Below, piece by piece: positions 1-13,417 of a DNA stretch of 64,000 nucleotides. A program made the translations under genes and the position numbers. Position 1 is the first letter of the stretch, and each line of letters begins with the position of its first letter. The stretch comes from Morella rubra. Taxonomy: Eukaryota; Streptophyta; Magnoliopsida; Fagales; Myricaceae. The stretch is taken from the NCBI GenBank assembly GCA_003952965.2, contig CM025851.1, positions 34,700,758 to 34,764,757 on the forward strand, read 5' to 3'. The notes below the pieces were generated by a model. That model saw only the letters and a list, made by a program, of their open reading frames with translations. It did no database searches and was not told the DNA's origin.

Positions 1-868
1 AATCTGTAAAATGAGTTGGAGAAATGTTTTTGGCACAAAATTAAGAGTTTAGAACTCTATTCTCTAGAAGTGGTGCATGGGATTTAGGGAGTGGCATCAG
101 GAAGGAAATTTGGCCCAGCTGTACATAGCTCTTCGTTTGCAAGGATGAGAGGCACTTGGGAGTTGATGTACATGGATTTTGAGTTGCATAAGAAGCAGTG
201 ACCAGTTTTAGCTGGGTGTCTAAACTCTTTGTGAGGGATGAGTGTGTGTTGTTTGTAATATATAATCGGCCAGAAAAAGTAATAGATGATAAGGATATCA
301 TGGCCCCTTTTTTTTTGGCTAGGGTAAAAGGAAGAAAGAAAACAACATCACCTAGCACTTACTGGCTATCTAATAGTAATTTAAATTAGTGCTGAACTAC
401 ATTTACATAGTAATGCCAAATGATGAAAGGGTGTTGGACTTTATTATTTACTACGTGTGCTATACACATACAAAAATCATTCTTTGTTTCTAGCTATGAT
501 TATTTTTAAAATGTTTCTATTGTTGGGAGCCATTATTACTAGGAGTAGAAGCTGCTGTAAGCCTATAATGGATACTCGTTCTTATTTATCTGCATATATT
601 TTAATATGGCATTGCTGAATTAATTCTCTTAGTTGTTGCAAAGTACTCACCCAACAAATATTAAACAGATTAATTGGATATGAATTGATAGTGTTAAAAT
701 TGCCAACTTGTTTGAATTGGAGCAATGAACTGGTGAGCCGTTAGAATGTTGACCCTTTACCTATTTAATGTTTGTTATATCCTAATCTTTCTCTTCTTTA
801 TTCTTTTTTATTTGTAGCGATTTTGTGTCTTTTGCTAACTTGGGTTATTGAAGTTATCAGGTTGATAA
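1..868. other. Left-edge intergenic or intronic DNA, no gene seen
   Basis: AT-rich sequence with only short chance open frames in both directions. It ends in a pyrimidine-rich stretch and an AG at about 858-860, just before the ATG at 869. That would fit an intron in the 5' untranslated region of the next feature, but nothing else supports this. Confidence 0.3.
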
Positions 869-1456
869 ATGGCGGAGATACAGAGCATTAACCTGAATAT
901 GAATAGGCAAGGGTCTAGTAGTACCTCAAACTCGAAAGGTTTGTCAATTTTGGCCTATCTGTGGATAGATTCAAATAGATCTTTATTTATTTCATTTGAA
1001 TGGTTGGACTGTGCAAGTGAAATGGTTAAGGCAAACAATGGGGAAACTATAAATATTTGGACGTTAGAGTTTAAAGATGACGAGCATGCAATTTCCAGTA
1101 TTAGGTACAGACACAGCATTATGAAAATTAGAAATGGGTGTCTTGCAACTTTCACCATTCAACAGCAGCTGTGTGGAAAGTATTACACATTTGATTGGTG
1201 TGCCCATCACAACCATAACTTAACTACCCCATCAAAAGCCCACTTACATTACCATGGCCATAAATGTCCTTTTTTTATTCCTTCCAAGGTGTCATGCAAT
1301 GATGATGAGGAGCATGCACAATGTGAATGGTATAGGAGCCTCGAAGACCTCTCGGAGTATGTGTTGTATTGGGATTGTGTGCAGGTAGTTTGGAATTTTT
1401 CGTATAAAGACTTGGAGATAGTATATATATGTAACTTGATTCTTTTGACTAATTGA
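869..1456 (+). CDS. Unrecognised protein-coding candidate
   Basis: An open frame of 195 codons starts at the ATG at 869 with MAEIQSINLNMNRQG followed by a serine-rich stretch. I do not recognise the product. A possible splice donor (AAAG|gtttgt, about 939) falls inside the frame, and a possible small last exon encoding SNVVIEDIRKLLSD and a stop lies at about 1500-1544 after a good acceptor. The real gene may therefore have several exons, with part of this frame being intron. The segment around residues 145-175 is rich in Asp, Glu and aromatic residues and looks more coding than the middle. Chance openness in AT-rich DNA is a real alternative. Confidence 0.25.
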   Translation: MAEIQSINLNMNRQGSSSTSNSKGLSILAYLWIDSNRSLFISFEWLDCASEMVKANNGETINIWTLEFKDDEHAISSIRYRHSIMKIRNGCLATFTIQQQLCGKYYTFDWCAHHNHNLTTPSKAHLHYHGHKCPFFIPSKVSCNDDEEHAQCEWYRSLEDLSEYVLYWDCVQVVWNFSYKDLEIVYICNLILLTN

Positions 1457-1544
1457 GAGAAGTTTCATTATGGATGATTCTTTATTTTGATTCTTCCAGG
1501 AGCAATGTTGTTATAGAAGACATAAGAAAGCTGTTAAGTGACTG

Positions 1545-3960
1545 AGAAGGTTGGACTGGGGGGGAACTTGGTGCGTGTTTGGTGCATGTTTTGAAAGTGA
1601 AGTTCCATGTTTTGAAAGTGAAGAATGCAAAGGTCAAGGATCCAATTTCATTTTTTTTTTTTGGCAATGCATATTGGTAAACTGTTTTTCCAAGTTGATT
1701 TACAAAGATTTGCTCTTTCTGAGACTTCATAGCTGGTGTTGGTTGTTTCTAACCCAACTTTTTCTCTTTCAAGTACATAATGGAAGAAAAAAGAATATTG
1801 CTCGCTTGTTACAACCTCAGATTTTACAGTCCCCCTGCTTTGATCTATTTAAAGAAACAACTCTTAAAATATAATTTTTAGCGAATGATAAGAAAAATGT
1901 TGAATGTGAACTAAACTATTAAAATGATATGAACCAAAATTAGGTTCAGATGTTTTCTCTTCTGAATGATTCTTTTCTTGTTTCTCTCTTATGGAATGAT
2001 GATGCAACGAGGACATGTTGCAAACAAATATACTATTTGTTAGGGATTTTTGCCCAACTTCAATTTTAACGCTAATATTAGAGACTTTTTGGTACACCTA
2101 GTATTGCTACCCATCCAAACTTCGTTACGATATCCACTGAGATTACAATACATTCAGGAATCAATTGGCAAAACCTCTGACCTTAACTAGTAGATCTCTG
2201 ATTAATATCGTTAGACAGAAAACTGGGAGACCAGGATAGCACCTCCCATTCTCAGGAACCATATGCATCCACCAATGAGAATAGATATCAATAACAGGTC
2301 CCCGAATACCAATAATATCCAAACAACAAGAAGCGCAAGCACTTATGATATCCAATTTTTTGAAGTTTTCACATCAGCAACTCTGTCTCCTAGTATCGGA
2401 AAGAAAACTAGTTTTGAACACCCTTATTAGCCAATAATCATCATCCACAAAGAGGTTTTCATTGAACTCCAGAGAGGAGAACAATCTTGGTAAGACCAAA
2501 GATGAATCTGTCCATGCCCCTTTAAAAAATTACATGAAATCCATTTCAGTCAAATTCAAAGTCTTTTCCTAAGTTCCATCACTATGCTTTCTCCATCTAC
2601 GACTTAACCCTGAACTAACTTTAGCAATAAGAACACTAATGGATTCCCTTCATTTCTATTCATAATGTTTAGAATTTACTTCCATACTGAGCCTGAAAAT
2701 TAAAAAACAATAATAGAACATAACTATTTTCATCTGAAAAACTTTGCACAGATTCTACCAAAATCAAGATCCAAAAATGGCATAGAAAGAACAAAAGTTT
2801 TGCATCACACGATATGTTTAAAACCTGATCCTGCACCTGCATATTGGTTATGGTTGAATTTAACTTTACAGCTGGGGTTTCCACAAATGCCGCTTCCAAA
2901 AATTGATTGCTTTGTTATTATTGTTTCCCAATGAGCAAACATAGGTGTCCAAAAACATTACAACAGATTGAGCCACTCCATAAATCCCACGCACTATTAC
3001 CAAAGAATAGAGTTCTAAACTAAACAAAGTTTCAAAGGGCAACAAAGCACCCAGACAACGTGAAGCATCACTTTTGTTTATCCACGGTACTTATTATTCG
3101 AACAAAAACAGATGGAATGGTCATCCTCATTAAGAACAAAATAGACCCATTTTCCATAACAAAGCGCCTTAAAGCAGCTCTAGCTTCACCAGGCCTTCCT
3201 TCCTTCCTTCCTTTTTCTTTTCCATCTCCCGCACCAGAAAAACTACAACAAGCGCAACAGAATGAAGGAACTCCAAACTACAAGCACAACAGGATGAAGA
3301 ACTACAACAAGTTTCGCTTATTACCACTCGAAGAATTAAAAAAAAAAATAAGCATTTTAAATTCGATGCCGCACCCTTCCCGGAAGAACCTGATTTGAAC
3401 GGCCGACTCACTAGAGAGACTCTTGCTTTAGTGGAGAAGTGATGAAATTTTGAATTTGAGAGAGACAGAATGACTGGCGATGGTGGAAAAAATGACAGAC
3501 AAGCTTGTTGGGGAAGGCTAAAAATGAGTCGTAAAAAAACTGGGGAAGAAGAATAGGGGGAAGAAGAGGCTTGTTGGAGAAGAGGCTCAAAATTGGGTTG
3601 TAAAAAAAAATAGCCAAAGCTGAACAAAAGCCAAGGGCATGTTCATGTTGAGCTTGTTTGTAGGATTTGTATCCTACTTTTATTTTTACAATCCAAACAT
3701 CACAACATACACGTATTTTAATACAACACTTTATTACCTTTTTTACACGCATCAATCCCTTTTAACAACTTCTGCATGCACACCAATACAACTTTAACAT
3801 CACCTAAATATTCACAATTTCATCAGAATCCAAAAGATTTCATGAAAACGAACATCACCCAAGCCGTTTCCGTCTCTTATCATTAATTGATGTGGCAGAA
3901 GCTTAACCGTTAGATCTGCTTCTTAAAATCTGAACCATTCATTTGAAGCTCTTTGAACTC
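1545..3960. other. Stretch with weak exon-like signals only
   Basis: Two minus-strand segments look mildly coding. One, at about 2161-2355, contains the phrase YSHWWMHMVPENGRCYP. The other, at about 2828-2899, encodes MEAAFVETPAVKLNST and ends at a CAG|gt donor-like site. I could not link them into a gene or name a family. From 3169 to 3660 the minus strand is open mainly because of CT/GA-rich sequence. No RNA gene was seen. Confidence 0.25.
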
Positions 3961-4146
3961 CACTTCTTTGGACCGAATCTTTGACCTTGATTTGGAAGCC
4001 TTTGGCTGCATAATCATTTTTTCATGACATTAGCTCTTCTATATATTCTTTCCGACATTATATCCTCTTTATATTTGGCTCACACAAGGTTTGTTATCAT
4101 GCTTTTGGATTTGTCATTTTTATTTTACCAAAGGGGTGCTGGCCGG

Positions 4147-5475
4147 CAGTGGCAAAATCAAGATTAAAATCCAAAGGTGTCGAACTTTAAAGGGGAAATG
4201 TAAAAAAAAAAAATTTCCTTCGCAATGTAAAAAATTGTCGTAGAGTTACAATGTCGAAATTAAGACCTAAAAGCATTAAAAATATTGAAATACATGTACC
4301 TTACTATGTATCACACTGAGAGGTGATAATTGGATCCTACGACTTTGCATCTTTTGAAAATATTGCAAAATGGCTTCGAACTTCAGCAACAATATCATCC
4401 GGACTAAACATAATGCGAGGTCTTTTTGAACTACTATCAGTTTCAGAATTAGTAGCCACGTTAGAAGTATTAGACGACTCCACACTGCGTGGCTTTCTTA
4501 TCACAAACTTATCCATTATCTAAATAAAACGAAACAAAAGTCAAAATTAACCAATAATCACTCACAACTTAAACAGCATTAATCAATAATATGCATTAAC
4601 AAAATAAATGGTGTAAAAAGAAAATTGGCCTTAAAAGCACCTTAGCCATATCATTGTTTAGAAGTCTGTTTCTAAACAATTATAAACCGCATCCGTAACT
4701 ATTACCAAAAAACTTCTTCAAAGTTGAAATAACTCGTACAACATATACAGCTCAACTTGCAAGTTGTAAGTGTTCTTCGTACATGCAGAATGACAGAAAG
4801 CAGAGAGACGTCCAACTCAAATCCATTTACTAGAGATTCAGCGGCTATTTGCAAGTATAAAAATTTCTTCTATTCTCTATTTCTTTTTGGCTTTGAGCTT
4901 CTATTCTCTCATTTAAAAAGCATCAAAACAACTGAATACGCACCACTTACAACCCCTCTAATTATTATAAAATTCAAATCCATTATCCCAATACTGCCCA
5001 AATCTCTCTAATTATTAGACTTTTAAAATCCCAATGTCTATCTTTCCCCACCAATGATTCACCTCTTGAAACTGGTGAAGGTTTCAAGTTTTGACGATCA
5101 TGCTCTCCAATGTCCATGGCTTCAAATGCCCCCAAAAAATAGCAATTTTTTCACTAAGAGCACTAAGTGAAAGGAACACTAACAAACAAAACAAATTCCG
5201 CTAGAAAGATCATCTTTGGTAACACGGGAGCAAAAGAGCAGATAGTAAAACAAAGAAAGAAACAACTTCAAACAAGAAGTAATAGTGTCTACAACTTCTA
5301 CACTAAGTCAATTTAGTCCAAGCCGCTCAAGATAAAACTCTAGTTGGCTTGGGCCTAATTGGTATTGGGTCCAGGCCAACTTATGAAAAAAAAAATACAT
5401 CTAAAATTTTATTTTGGGCGAAGCAATGGGTAGCGATCGACTGTCCTGGTTCGCTACCCTCTCGTTCCGCCACTG
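4147..5475 (-). mobile_element. Non-autonomous hAT-type DNA transposon
   Basis: The termini are inverted: CAGTGGCAAAATC at the left and, read inward on the other strand, CAGTGGCGGAACGAG at the right. CAGTGGCGGA is a typical plant hAT terminus. The flanking 8-mers (CTGGCCGG and CCAGTAGG) are only half matched, so any target duplication has decayed. The inverted right arm near 50010 is the corresponding empty site, which confirms an insertion. On the minus strand, 4516 to 4337 encodes a 59-residue peptide starting MDKFVIRKPR, which resembles the N-terminus of hAT-derived TTF-type zinc-finger/dimerisation proteins. It stops long before any transposase core, so the 1,329-bp element could only move with help from elsewhere. 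Confidence 0.75.
4337..4516 (-). pseudogene. Truncated hAT transposase N-terminus
   Basis: A 59-codon frame, MDKFVIRKPR...FSKDAKS then stop, inside the 4147-5475 element. The basic start followed by a Ser/Thr-rich linker and KRPRIMFSPDDIV is like the leader of plant hAT proteins that carry a TTF zinc finger. None of the zinc-finger, catalytic or C-terminal dimerisation regions remain. The family link rests on this short leader and on the enclosing termini. Confidence 0.5.
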
Positions 5476-8400
5476 CCAGTAGGGGACTTGAAGTTGGGAG
5501 TTTTTGGAGTTTCCGGATTCAAATAAACTAAAGATTGAGTCTACATTTGTTTACAAGTTGTAGAGAAGCAGTTCATTTCTATGGGTTTTCTTTTTGGGAT
5601 ATAGCCCCTTATGTAATATCAGGACTAAGAGAGTTCTGCCCTTGGAAGACAAGCTAGCCAAGAATGCAGAAGAGTGGTGGCTACAGACTTTTTTGGTCCT
5701 CAAAGTATGGCAGGTTATTTCTTTTTAATTTCCAACTTCCTAAAGTGCTTAAGCACCCTTACCTATTTCTTCGCTGACCTTCTTGGTGTGTTGGATACTG
5801 ATCTCGGTCTATTTGCAGCTTTGATAATTTTGTCGTCTAGCCAATCTTGTACGTGATTTATAATCATCACACAGAATCTAATTCCACATTTTGACTGTTC
5901 TCTACATATATCAGTCAGAGCAAATAACATACCCTTGAACTGTATTTGGGATTATGTTTTAGCAGATTAATATGCGGGAGATAAATGTTCAGTTTATACC
6001 AGCATCATGTGTCATTTGAAAATATTTTTCAACTTTCTGTGGCAATCCTTGAAATCTGAATCAAATCCCGGGGGAAGCTTGTAGTGGGAAACTACTCCGG
6101 ATCCATTATGTTTTTATACATGTACGTTGTCTTTAGCTTGTTTCTAGTTTTAAAGCCATTCTAGTCATGTTAATGAATGACTTGAGGAGCCTGTATATAG
6201 CAAAAGATGAGGCAGAAGATGACAATATCAGTTATGGAAGCGTAGCCATTTGCTTATGGTGGTTGTATTTAAATCTTAATTTTTTGGGGGGCAGCAATTT
6301 TTGAACTTCTTGCGTTCTTTCTGTGATTTAATCTCAAGTTAACTCCCATGCACTACACTATCCTGTGCGAGTTTATAATCATGTTGATTTTGTAGATAGC
6401 TGATAATAAACCTGAGTATGCCATATATACTTTCTATAAGATTGTGATTGTCCCTGTCCAGGTCTCATTCCGAACTGCAACTAACACTATCAAGATGAAC
6501 TGAAGCTGTCCTCTCAAGACCAGCAAAAGTTTGAGACTTGAAATGGTTTCTCCTCTTTGCTTATTCTTTTCACCTCTTATAGACACCATTAATGACAAAT
6601 GCAAGTTCTTTTGAAAAGAAAAAGTATAGATCAGGGATGAATTTATGTAATTGATGACTCGGAATAATATCATTCTATCTTTAATTAGTACTATATGATG
6701 AGTTTTGGCCAAAAGTTCAACTCTTCATGCTGGATTGAAGCTTGGTTATTGAGGGACAGTTTTTTTTTGTGTACTGGAATAATACAACAAATTCAATTAA
6801 GGGTGAATTAACAATCGCTGCTTAGGTTTTCACTCGTTAACAAATAACTGCTTGGGTTTTGAAAAAATGCAAAACGCTGCTTGGGCTTGCTCCTTTTTTG
6901 AAAATAATTGCTTCCGTCCCAATCTTGCCACCTAGAGCTAATAGTGCACCTATTGCACATCATAATGGTCATACATGTGGCCACCCCGAGCTTCTATATG
7001 AAGAAACTGATCTTCCATATCTCTTCTTTTCACCTTTGCAAAACATTCTCCTTTCTCACTTTCTCAGCTTCTCTCTCCTTGAAATACTTTTACAAAGGGA
7101 TAACTTTCACTCTTTCACTTCATGGCTTAGAAAGCATGAAATTGAGACTAGTCCAGGAGCATCTACATTTTTCCGGTATTTTTTTTCTTGTTTTGTTTCA
7201 TAACACTATACATATTAACTATTCAACGATGATTTTTAGGGGTATCCACCCATAATTTCTTCTGTATTTTTTTGAAATATATAGAATCTTATTTTGTTTT
7301 GGGAAAAAAAGCTACCAATATTTAACTTTTCATGTGTGAATACCTACTCTAAAAGTTGCTAATCATTAGATATATAAAGTTATTAGTATTGATTGGTATT
7401 ACACATTATAAACTTTACAACTGAACCTTACTATGCTAGTTGCATAGTATGATAGCTTTAGATGAACTTGAAGCTTCAAGTCAACCGTACAATTTGGTAG
7501 TACTAGTAGTACCAATTAGGAACCCATAGATCCTTTTGAAAAGATAGTCTGGAGGTCTCTCGTTGGTGAAGCATTCGATTTTGACACCCTCTATTTTGGT
7601 TAAAGGGATATCTGCCAAATCCTCTCTGTAAGGGATTTGGTCCAAATTGGTAGGTCCATCAGGACAACTTAACCCATTTTCCATCTTGTTTTGGGCTACT
7701 AGGTCATTTTTTATGGGCTGAACGAATGTTACCACTCTGTCTTTTCGAAAGGTTAGGTAGATGACTGCGAGGATGTAGACCGCCATTATGGGGAACACTA
7801 GGACACCCACGAACACATTTGCAACCTTGGGTAAGTTGTTGTTAATCAGCCAATCTACGAAACCCGTGCTTAGGTAGTAAATGTTGATGCCAATGATTCC
7901 CAGGCCCAGGATCCATGATATCACAATAATCTGCATTCATAATTATTGTTTAGATGCTCAGTAGTGGAGTTAAACAAGACAGAGAAGACAATCCACAACT
8001 ATTAAACAATTGTTGATTGAAAGAGAAGGATAAGTTAGCCCAACATGGTCAATTGAATGGTCTGTCCTCACTAAAAATGGCTAGAAAAGAGAAATAGAAG
8101 GAAAACAATAAAGAAAACAACTCACATATATTGAATTCTTGTGAGGTCCCATCTTGGTGGTACTGCTATTGAATTTAAGAAGAGGGATTAAAGCAAATGG
8201 AAGCTCAAACGAGAGTATCATCTGCAAGACAAGCTACGTTACTATAGAATATTGTATATAATCCTTTAATTTGGCCATTTGAAAGTAGAAATATATAGTT
8301 TAGGAGTTACAAACCGATGCGATGATGATGAGTTGGCCTGCTCCTGAAGATCCACTGATAATTGAAACTATAAGACTAGGTGTAATGGCAATGCACCTAA

Positions 8401-11400
8401 TCATCAGGTTCCTAGTCCATTTCTTCATCTTAAGGTCCAAGAAACCCTAAAAGAACCCACACCATCCTTAAATCAGTCAAAACTCTGCTAAGTCAAGTAT
8501 AGTTCAAATATACTAGAGTACTATAGCTGATATTTGACATATATCAGCATAATATAATGTCTTAATTATATGCATATTATTTAAGACCTGCATGATGAAT
8601 TGTCCTGCATAAGTGCTGTGATGGTGGAGCTTTGCCCTGAGGCTAGTAATGCAATGGCATAAACAGCTGAGCTTGACCGACCCAGCACATTCTATACGTA
8701 CAAAAAATGAAAAAGAAAGTTATCTGTTAGAGCTGTACATGGTTCAATTGAATTTAAACTACTCGATAACGATTTTGAACCTTGAGAAGGAATGAGGCTG
8801 AATTAAGGTTAAGATCATTGCATCTATCTACATTCTCTGTTGAGAGGCTATTGGCTGTGCAAACAGTGCCAGATACAGAAAATGACTGCAACATTGATTA
8901 GAAATGCGATGAACAATGCGAATCCACTCTCTATCAAGAAGTATCGACATGTGTCCTGTAATATTACACGCTGATGTAAATTAATATATATAGATCAATT
9001 TAATTTTGTTTCAAAAATAAACTAGCTAAAATCAATCAACAAATTAAAGGGAATTTAATTATTTGAGAAAACTTTCATACTTTATGCCGTACATATATAT
9101 GAGGGGTCCAAATTCAACTTCAACGGTAGAGATCCAGTTTGAACTTATAAACAATCATATTTAAACAAATATCTTAAATTAACACAAAACTTGTGTAAAG
9201 AACCTATGCATGAGTATTAAAATCCTCCAATTAATTAATTATCCTCTAAATATCTGCTCCAGTACTTAATATTAATGAAGGGAGCATTTATAAATCTCAC
9301 TTTTTTAATAGGAATATATATATATATAACTCATGACTTACATTGACGCCACGGACAGAAGTGGGTATCTTTCTGGAGAGCACAAGAGCCGAGTGGAGGT
9401 AGAGATTGTGCCTAATAATTAATGATCATAAAGAAACGGACCAAATTAGTTCAGGCGCCGTATCTGATATATATATATATATATACACACACACGACATA
9501 ATATAAGAGGGATCGTACGGCATGATAAGGGCACCCAAGAGGGCGATGGCATCGCCGGTAGCTCCTTGGCCTTTGAGCTTGGGTATGAACATTCCCTTTA
9601 GCACCTCATCAGCTGGAGGCTTTACGTAACTCATTTCCCTAAAGAAACAAGCAGCCATCACGAAGACCAGCACTGCTATCAGCATTTCCAGCTTCCTAAC
9701 CTGGTCACAGCTCACAAGATTTTAGAAAGAAAATAAGGACTAGAACAGAAATTAAATTAATTAAGAAGAAAGAAACTGAGAAAATTTAGCTCTTTGATCA
9801 TCTCCAGGAGTAATTTGAAGTTTATAGTTGTTTGACATTATTTTATAAAATATACAGCTTTTCATTTAATACAAATCTAATTATGTTTTGATCACTAATT
9901 TGATCCTTTTAAATGAACGATAAAAAACCAATTCCCTAATAATTAAACAACAAGGTTTTATTTTTTCATCTGTAGAACTGAAGCTTAATGATTGAACTGG
10001 GTACGACTTTGTGAAAAGAACTCTAAGGGAAGAGTGTAGCATTCTAGGAGAAGAGTGTATCATAAAGGCAAATTAGATTCCTTTTGCTGTCAAAACGTTT
10101 ATTCACACATGTGTCAGGAAGAAAGAGGAAAGCACATAAAGGAGTTGAAAAAAGTTTGTAGTAAGTGGGAAAAGGAGGACCTCGTGCGAAGAAAGGAGAA
10201 GAAAAATCAAAAGCAGATTCAATGATTTTTCAACCTCGAAGCATTAGTCAATTACTAAACATCCAAATAGACCCTTGGAAGAAAGAAGAATATGATTCAG
10301 AAATAGAGGTGGTTTCAGTAAAGTTTACATTTCGAATACTACTAACTATAGATCGATCATGAGTATTATTAACCTAATGGCCTGAAATGGAAGGTATTTC
10401 TTAGGGTTTATTAATTTTAAGAACGTCGACAACTTTATACGTACGGACCCGACAGAAGTGAAGCATTTTTAGTTAGATAAACGTATAAAGGGAGTAGTTT
10501 AAAAGACCAAGTCATGATGCAGCTAGCCATGGATGCCTTAAAATATCTAAGAAGCCAAATCCACCAAATCCTTCCAAGACCCCAACTGTTCCCATCACGT
10601 TGGTGATATATCGAAATGCATATCCGGACAAAAAACAAGTGTATTGAAGATCTGCATTATTCTATCCGGTCTCGACCATGGGATCAGGCAATTAAGAGCA
10701 TGACGGGGCTTAATAATCATTAATACCACAGCGATGGATGACGGATCCATATATCGGTGTAAGAGATAAGGGATCATCTCAATTATGACCATTTTGTAGT
10801 TGACAACATATATTATATATATATGATGCGGCCTATTTATTATTATTATCGGTATCCATAAAATTAATTGGATATACAAATGAAATTCATAATTTCTTTC
10901 AGACTACATGACAAAATTAGGAACCTATATTGCAGAGAAAGTACATACGTAAGTCTAGCTGATCAGCAAACACATGAAATTCACAATTTCTCAAATGTTA
11001 CCATATATGTGTTAGAAAAAAAAAACACACGGAAAAGGACATGAAGGATTTGAAATTGATTTTTTTTTCTTAATAAAAATGTAAAAGCGCATGAATTATC
11101 CAAATTTCTTAAGTAGTTAATGGACCAAAAACATATATTCTCTGTAAAAAAACTAATACTTGCTGTTGATAACTTTAATTTCTTCACCGATAGATATTAC
11201 CCCGTATCTCTGCAGGCCCAGAAGTAAGAGAGTGCTTAAGCCAGTTAATAGAACTCCAGCCCATACTGGGATGTAGAACAGTATATTCAGAGCAAAAGCT
11301 GTCCCGATCACTGCAAATCATTAAAAAAACAAAAACAAAAAAAACAATAAAGGTCCGTGAATGAGATTATCTATATATGGTATGCTTTTTTCTTGTTTAC

Positions 11401-11965
11401 TTATAAATATTCCGCTTTCATTTCCAGAATGCAGAAGATGGGGACATTCCTGAGAAGAAATCACAGCATGATCAAAGCCGGAGCACACACTGCAATTAAA
11501 GGATGCATTTTCCATTTCTTTTTATGTCTTGAAGAAGCACAAGGAGGGAGAAAACATATTATTGAAGAATAAAATAAGTTTCAAATGTAGACCTTCGGGT
11601 ATATCTGCAGCTATGACAGCAACCTCGGCTAGCAACCACAGGCAATACTTCGCATATCTTGGGTACTCGACCTTACATAATTCTGAAAGGTGTTTGCCTG
11701 AGGGGTATATAATCAATCATAATCTCAATTAGCTATTCACTTGTAGAAAAATTCGTGATAGAGAGGATCGATATTCCTCATATTCCTTTTCGGAAAGAAT
11801 TTGACTGCTTTAATTGCAGCTTACCTGTGCTTACACCAAGATTTGCAGCCAACGATTGGATTATGAGTGCAAAAATCATTCCAATGAGTACCACCCAGAG
11901 TAGCTGAAAAATACAAAATATAGAGCACACGACCTTTGTCGACTAAATTCCAGACTTTAGTAAAA

Positions 11966-12447
11966 GGGGTAAAGTCATAGTTAGCCCCATAAGTATGAGC
12001 AAAAATCAAATCGGTACCTCTAATTATCAATTCGGCAAATTAAAACCCATAACTTTTGAAAATCATCAATTCTAGCCTTCCGTCTAAATTGGGAATTAAA
12101 TCCAATGGAAAATGATGGAAAACCAAAATGCCTCTAAGATAAAACTAAAAAAAATAAAAATTTAAAAAATATTTTTTAAATAAAACTATTGAAACTCTAT
12201 TTCAATAATATATTTTTTTTTTAATTTATTTCTTAAATTTTTATTATTTTTATTTATTTTTGAAAATTTAGTCTTGGAGGGGCATTTTGGTCATTTTGCA
12301 TAATTTTCTCTCGATTTAACGCCTAATTTAGACAGGGGCTAGAATTAATGATTTTCAAAAGTTATGGTCTCAAATCACCGAATTGATAATTAGATGTACC
12401 AATTTGATTTTTACTCATATTTATGGGGCTAACTATGACTTTACCCC
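11966..12447. mobile_element. MITE A in NRAMP copy 1 intron (Mutator-like)
   Basis: A 482-bp foldback-type element. It starts GGGGTAAAGTCATAG and ends with the reverse complement CTATGACTTTACCCC. The arms are about 200 bp long with an AT-rich centre. It is flanked by a perfect 9-bp target duplication, TTAGTAAAA (11957-11965 and 12448-12456). Copies 2 and 3 have the uninterrupted site in the same intron. A 9-bp duplication points to the Mutator superfamily. It has no coding capacity. Confidence 0.85.
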
Positions 12448-12894
12448 TTAGTAAAAGCAAAAGAACGCTGAGATTCTATTATCTCAAATAATTGTTAGCA
12501 GTTTTCTTGCATGCTTTCCTTACCTCTTTAATTTTTGTTTTATTTGTTCTGTCCTTCTGATATTCTTGTTCGGGATAATTCTTATCTTTAAAGAAACTTA
12601 GCCATTGTTTCTGTTTTGATGATTACCTCGTATCTATGACTTGCTCCCGCTTGCAGATCAGTTTCCACTGAGAACACATGAGACCATAAAAATGATATCA
12701 ATTTGTCGAGTACATACATGAAGAGAAAGAGATAAGAGGGCGGGAGGCAGAGAGAGACTCACAATTGCCCGGGTCAAGATAAGCTAAAGAAACTAGGAAT
12801 CCAAGGCCTACGTATGAGAGAAACTTTCTCCATCCAAATTTCTGGAACATGAGAAAAATCAGCAAAGTACATTGATCATAACATGTATCATTGG

Positions 12895-13417
12895 TGGGGT
12901 AAAGTCATAGTTAGTACCGTAAGTACAAAAAAAAGTCATAGCTAATCCCGTAAGTACGAAAAAAAATCATAATTAGCCCCGTTACTTTTAAAATGACGAT
13001 TTAAGACTCTTAACTTTTGAAACTCATCAATTCAAGCCCCCGTCCAAATTAAGCGTAGAAAATCATGCAAAATGACCAAAATGCCCCTCCAAGACTAAAT
13101 TTAAAAAAATAAATAAAAATAATAAAAATTTAAGAAATAAATTAAAAAGTAAATATATTATTGAAATAAAGTTTCAATAGTTTATTTAAAAAATAGTTTT
13201 TTATTTTTAATGTATTTTTTAATATTTCTAGTGATTTTATCTTAGAGGGACATTTTGATCATTATTCATATTTTTTTTGTCTGATTTAAAGCTTAATTTG
13301 GACAATAGGTGTAAATTGATGAGTTTCAAAAGTTAAAGGTCTTAAATCATCGTTTTGAAAATTACAAGACTAACTAGATTTGTGTTCGTACTTAGGGAAC
13401 TAACTATAACTTTACCC
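12895..13417. mobile_element. MITE B, sister of MITE A, in intron 1 of copy 1
   Basis: About 523 bp with the same termini (GGGGTAAAGTCATAG at the left, AACTTTACCC at the right) and the same AT-rich core as MITE A. The flanking 9-mers TATCATTGG and TATTAATGG match at seven of nine positions, which suggests a decayed target duplication and an older insertion. A second internal copy of the AGTCATAGCTAATCCCGTAAG-like segment near 12934 makes the left arm partly duplicated. It is absent from the equivalent introns of copies 2 and 3. Confidence 0.75.

Larger units (their letters stand above)
3970..7480. repeat. Outer inverted-repeat arm, left
   Basis: This arm is repeated in inverted orientation at about 47900-50140. 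Matching landmarks are the GACATTAGCTCTTC block (about 4024 and rc about 50090), the block coding for REFCPWKTS on the plus strand (about 5628 and rc about 49890), and the NRAMP downstream flank (6700-7480 and 48000-48830). It differs by a 1.3-kb hAT-like insertion at 4147-5475 that is absent from the right arm. About 5600-6510 holds exon-like blocks of an unrecognised gene: acceptor at about 5620, the frame TKRVLPLEDKLA, and a short 3' exon ending at about 6500. I infer that one ancestral NRAMP flank was duplicated with the gene and inverted. Confidence 0.75.

Noticed and set aside
3169-3755. Overlapping 152- and 114-codon minus-strand frames
   Set aside because: They are rich in Ser, Phe and Leu because the DNA is CT/GA-biased, overlap each other in different frames, and have no recognisable domain or splice logic.
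6859-7255. Two plus-strand frames of about 115 codons in the NRAMP downstream flank
   Set aside because: The same flank in three other places does not keep these frames open or in register, so they are chance frames in conserved non-coding DNA.
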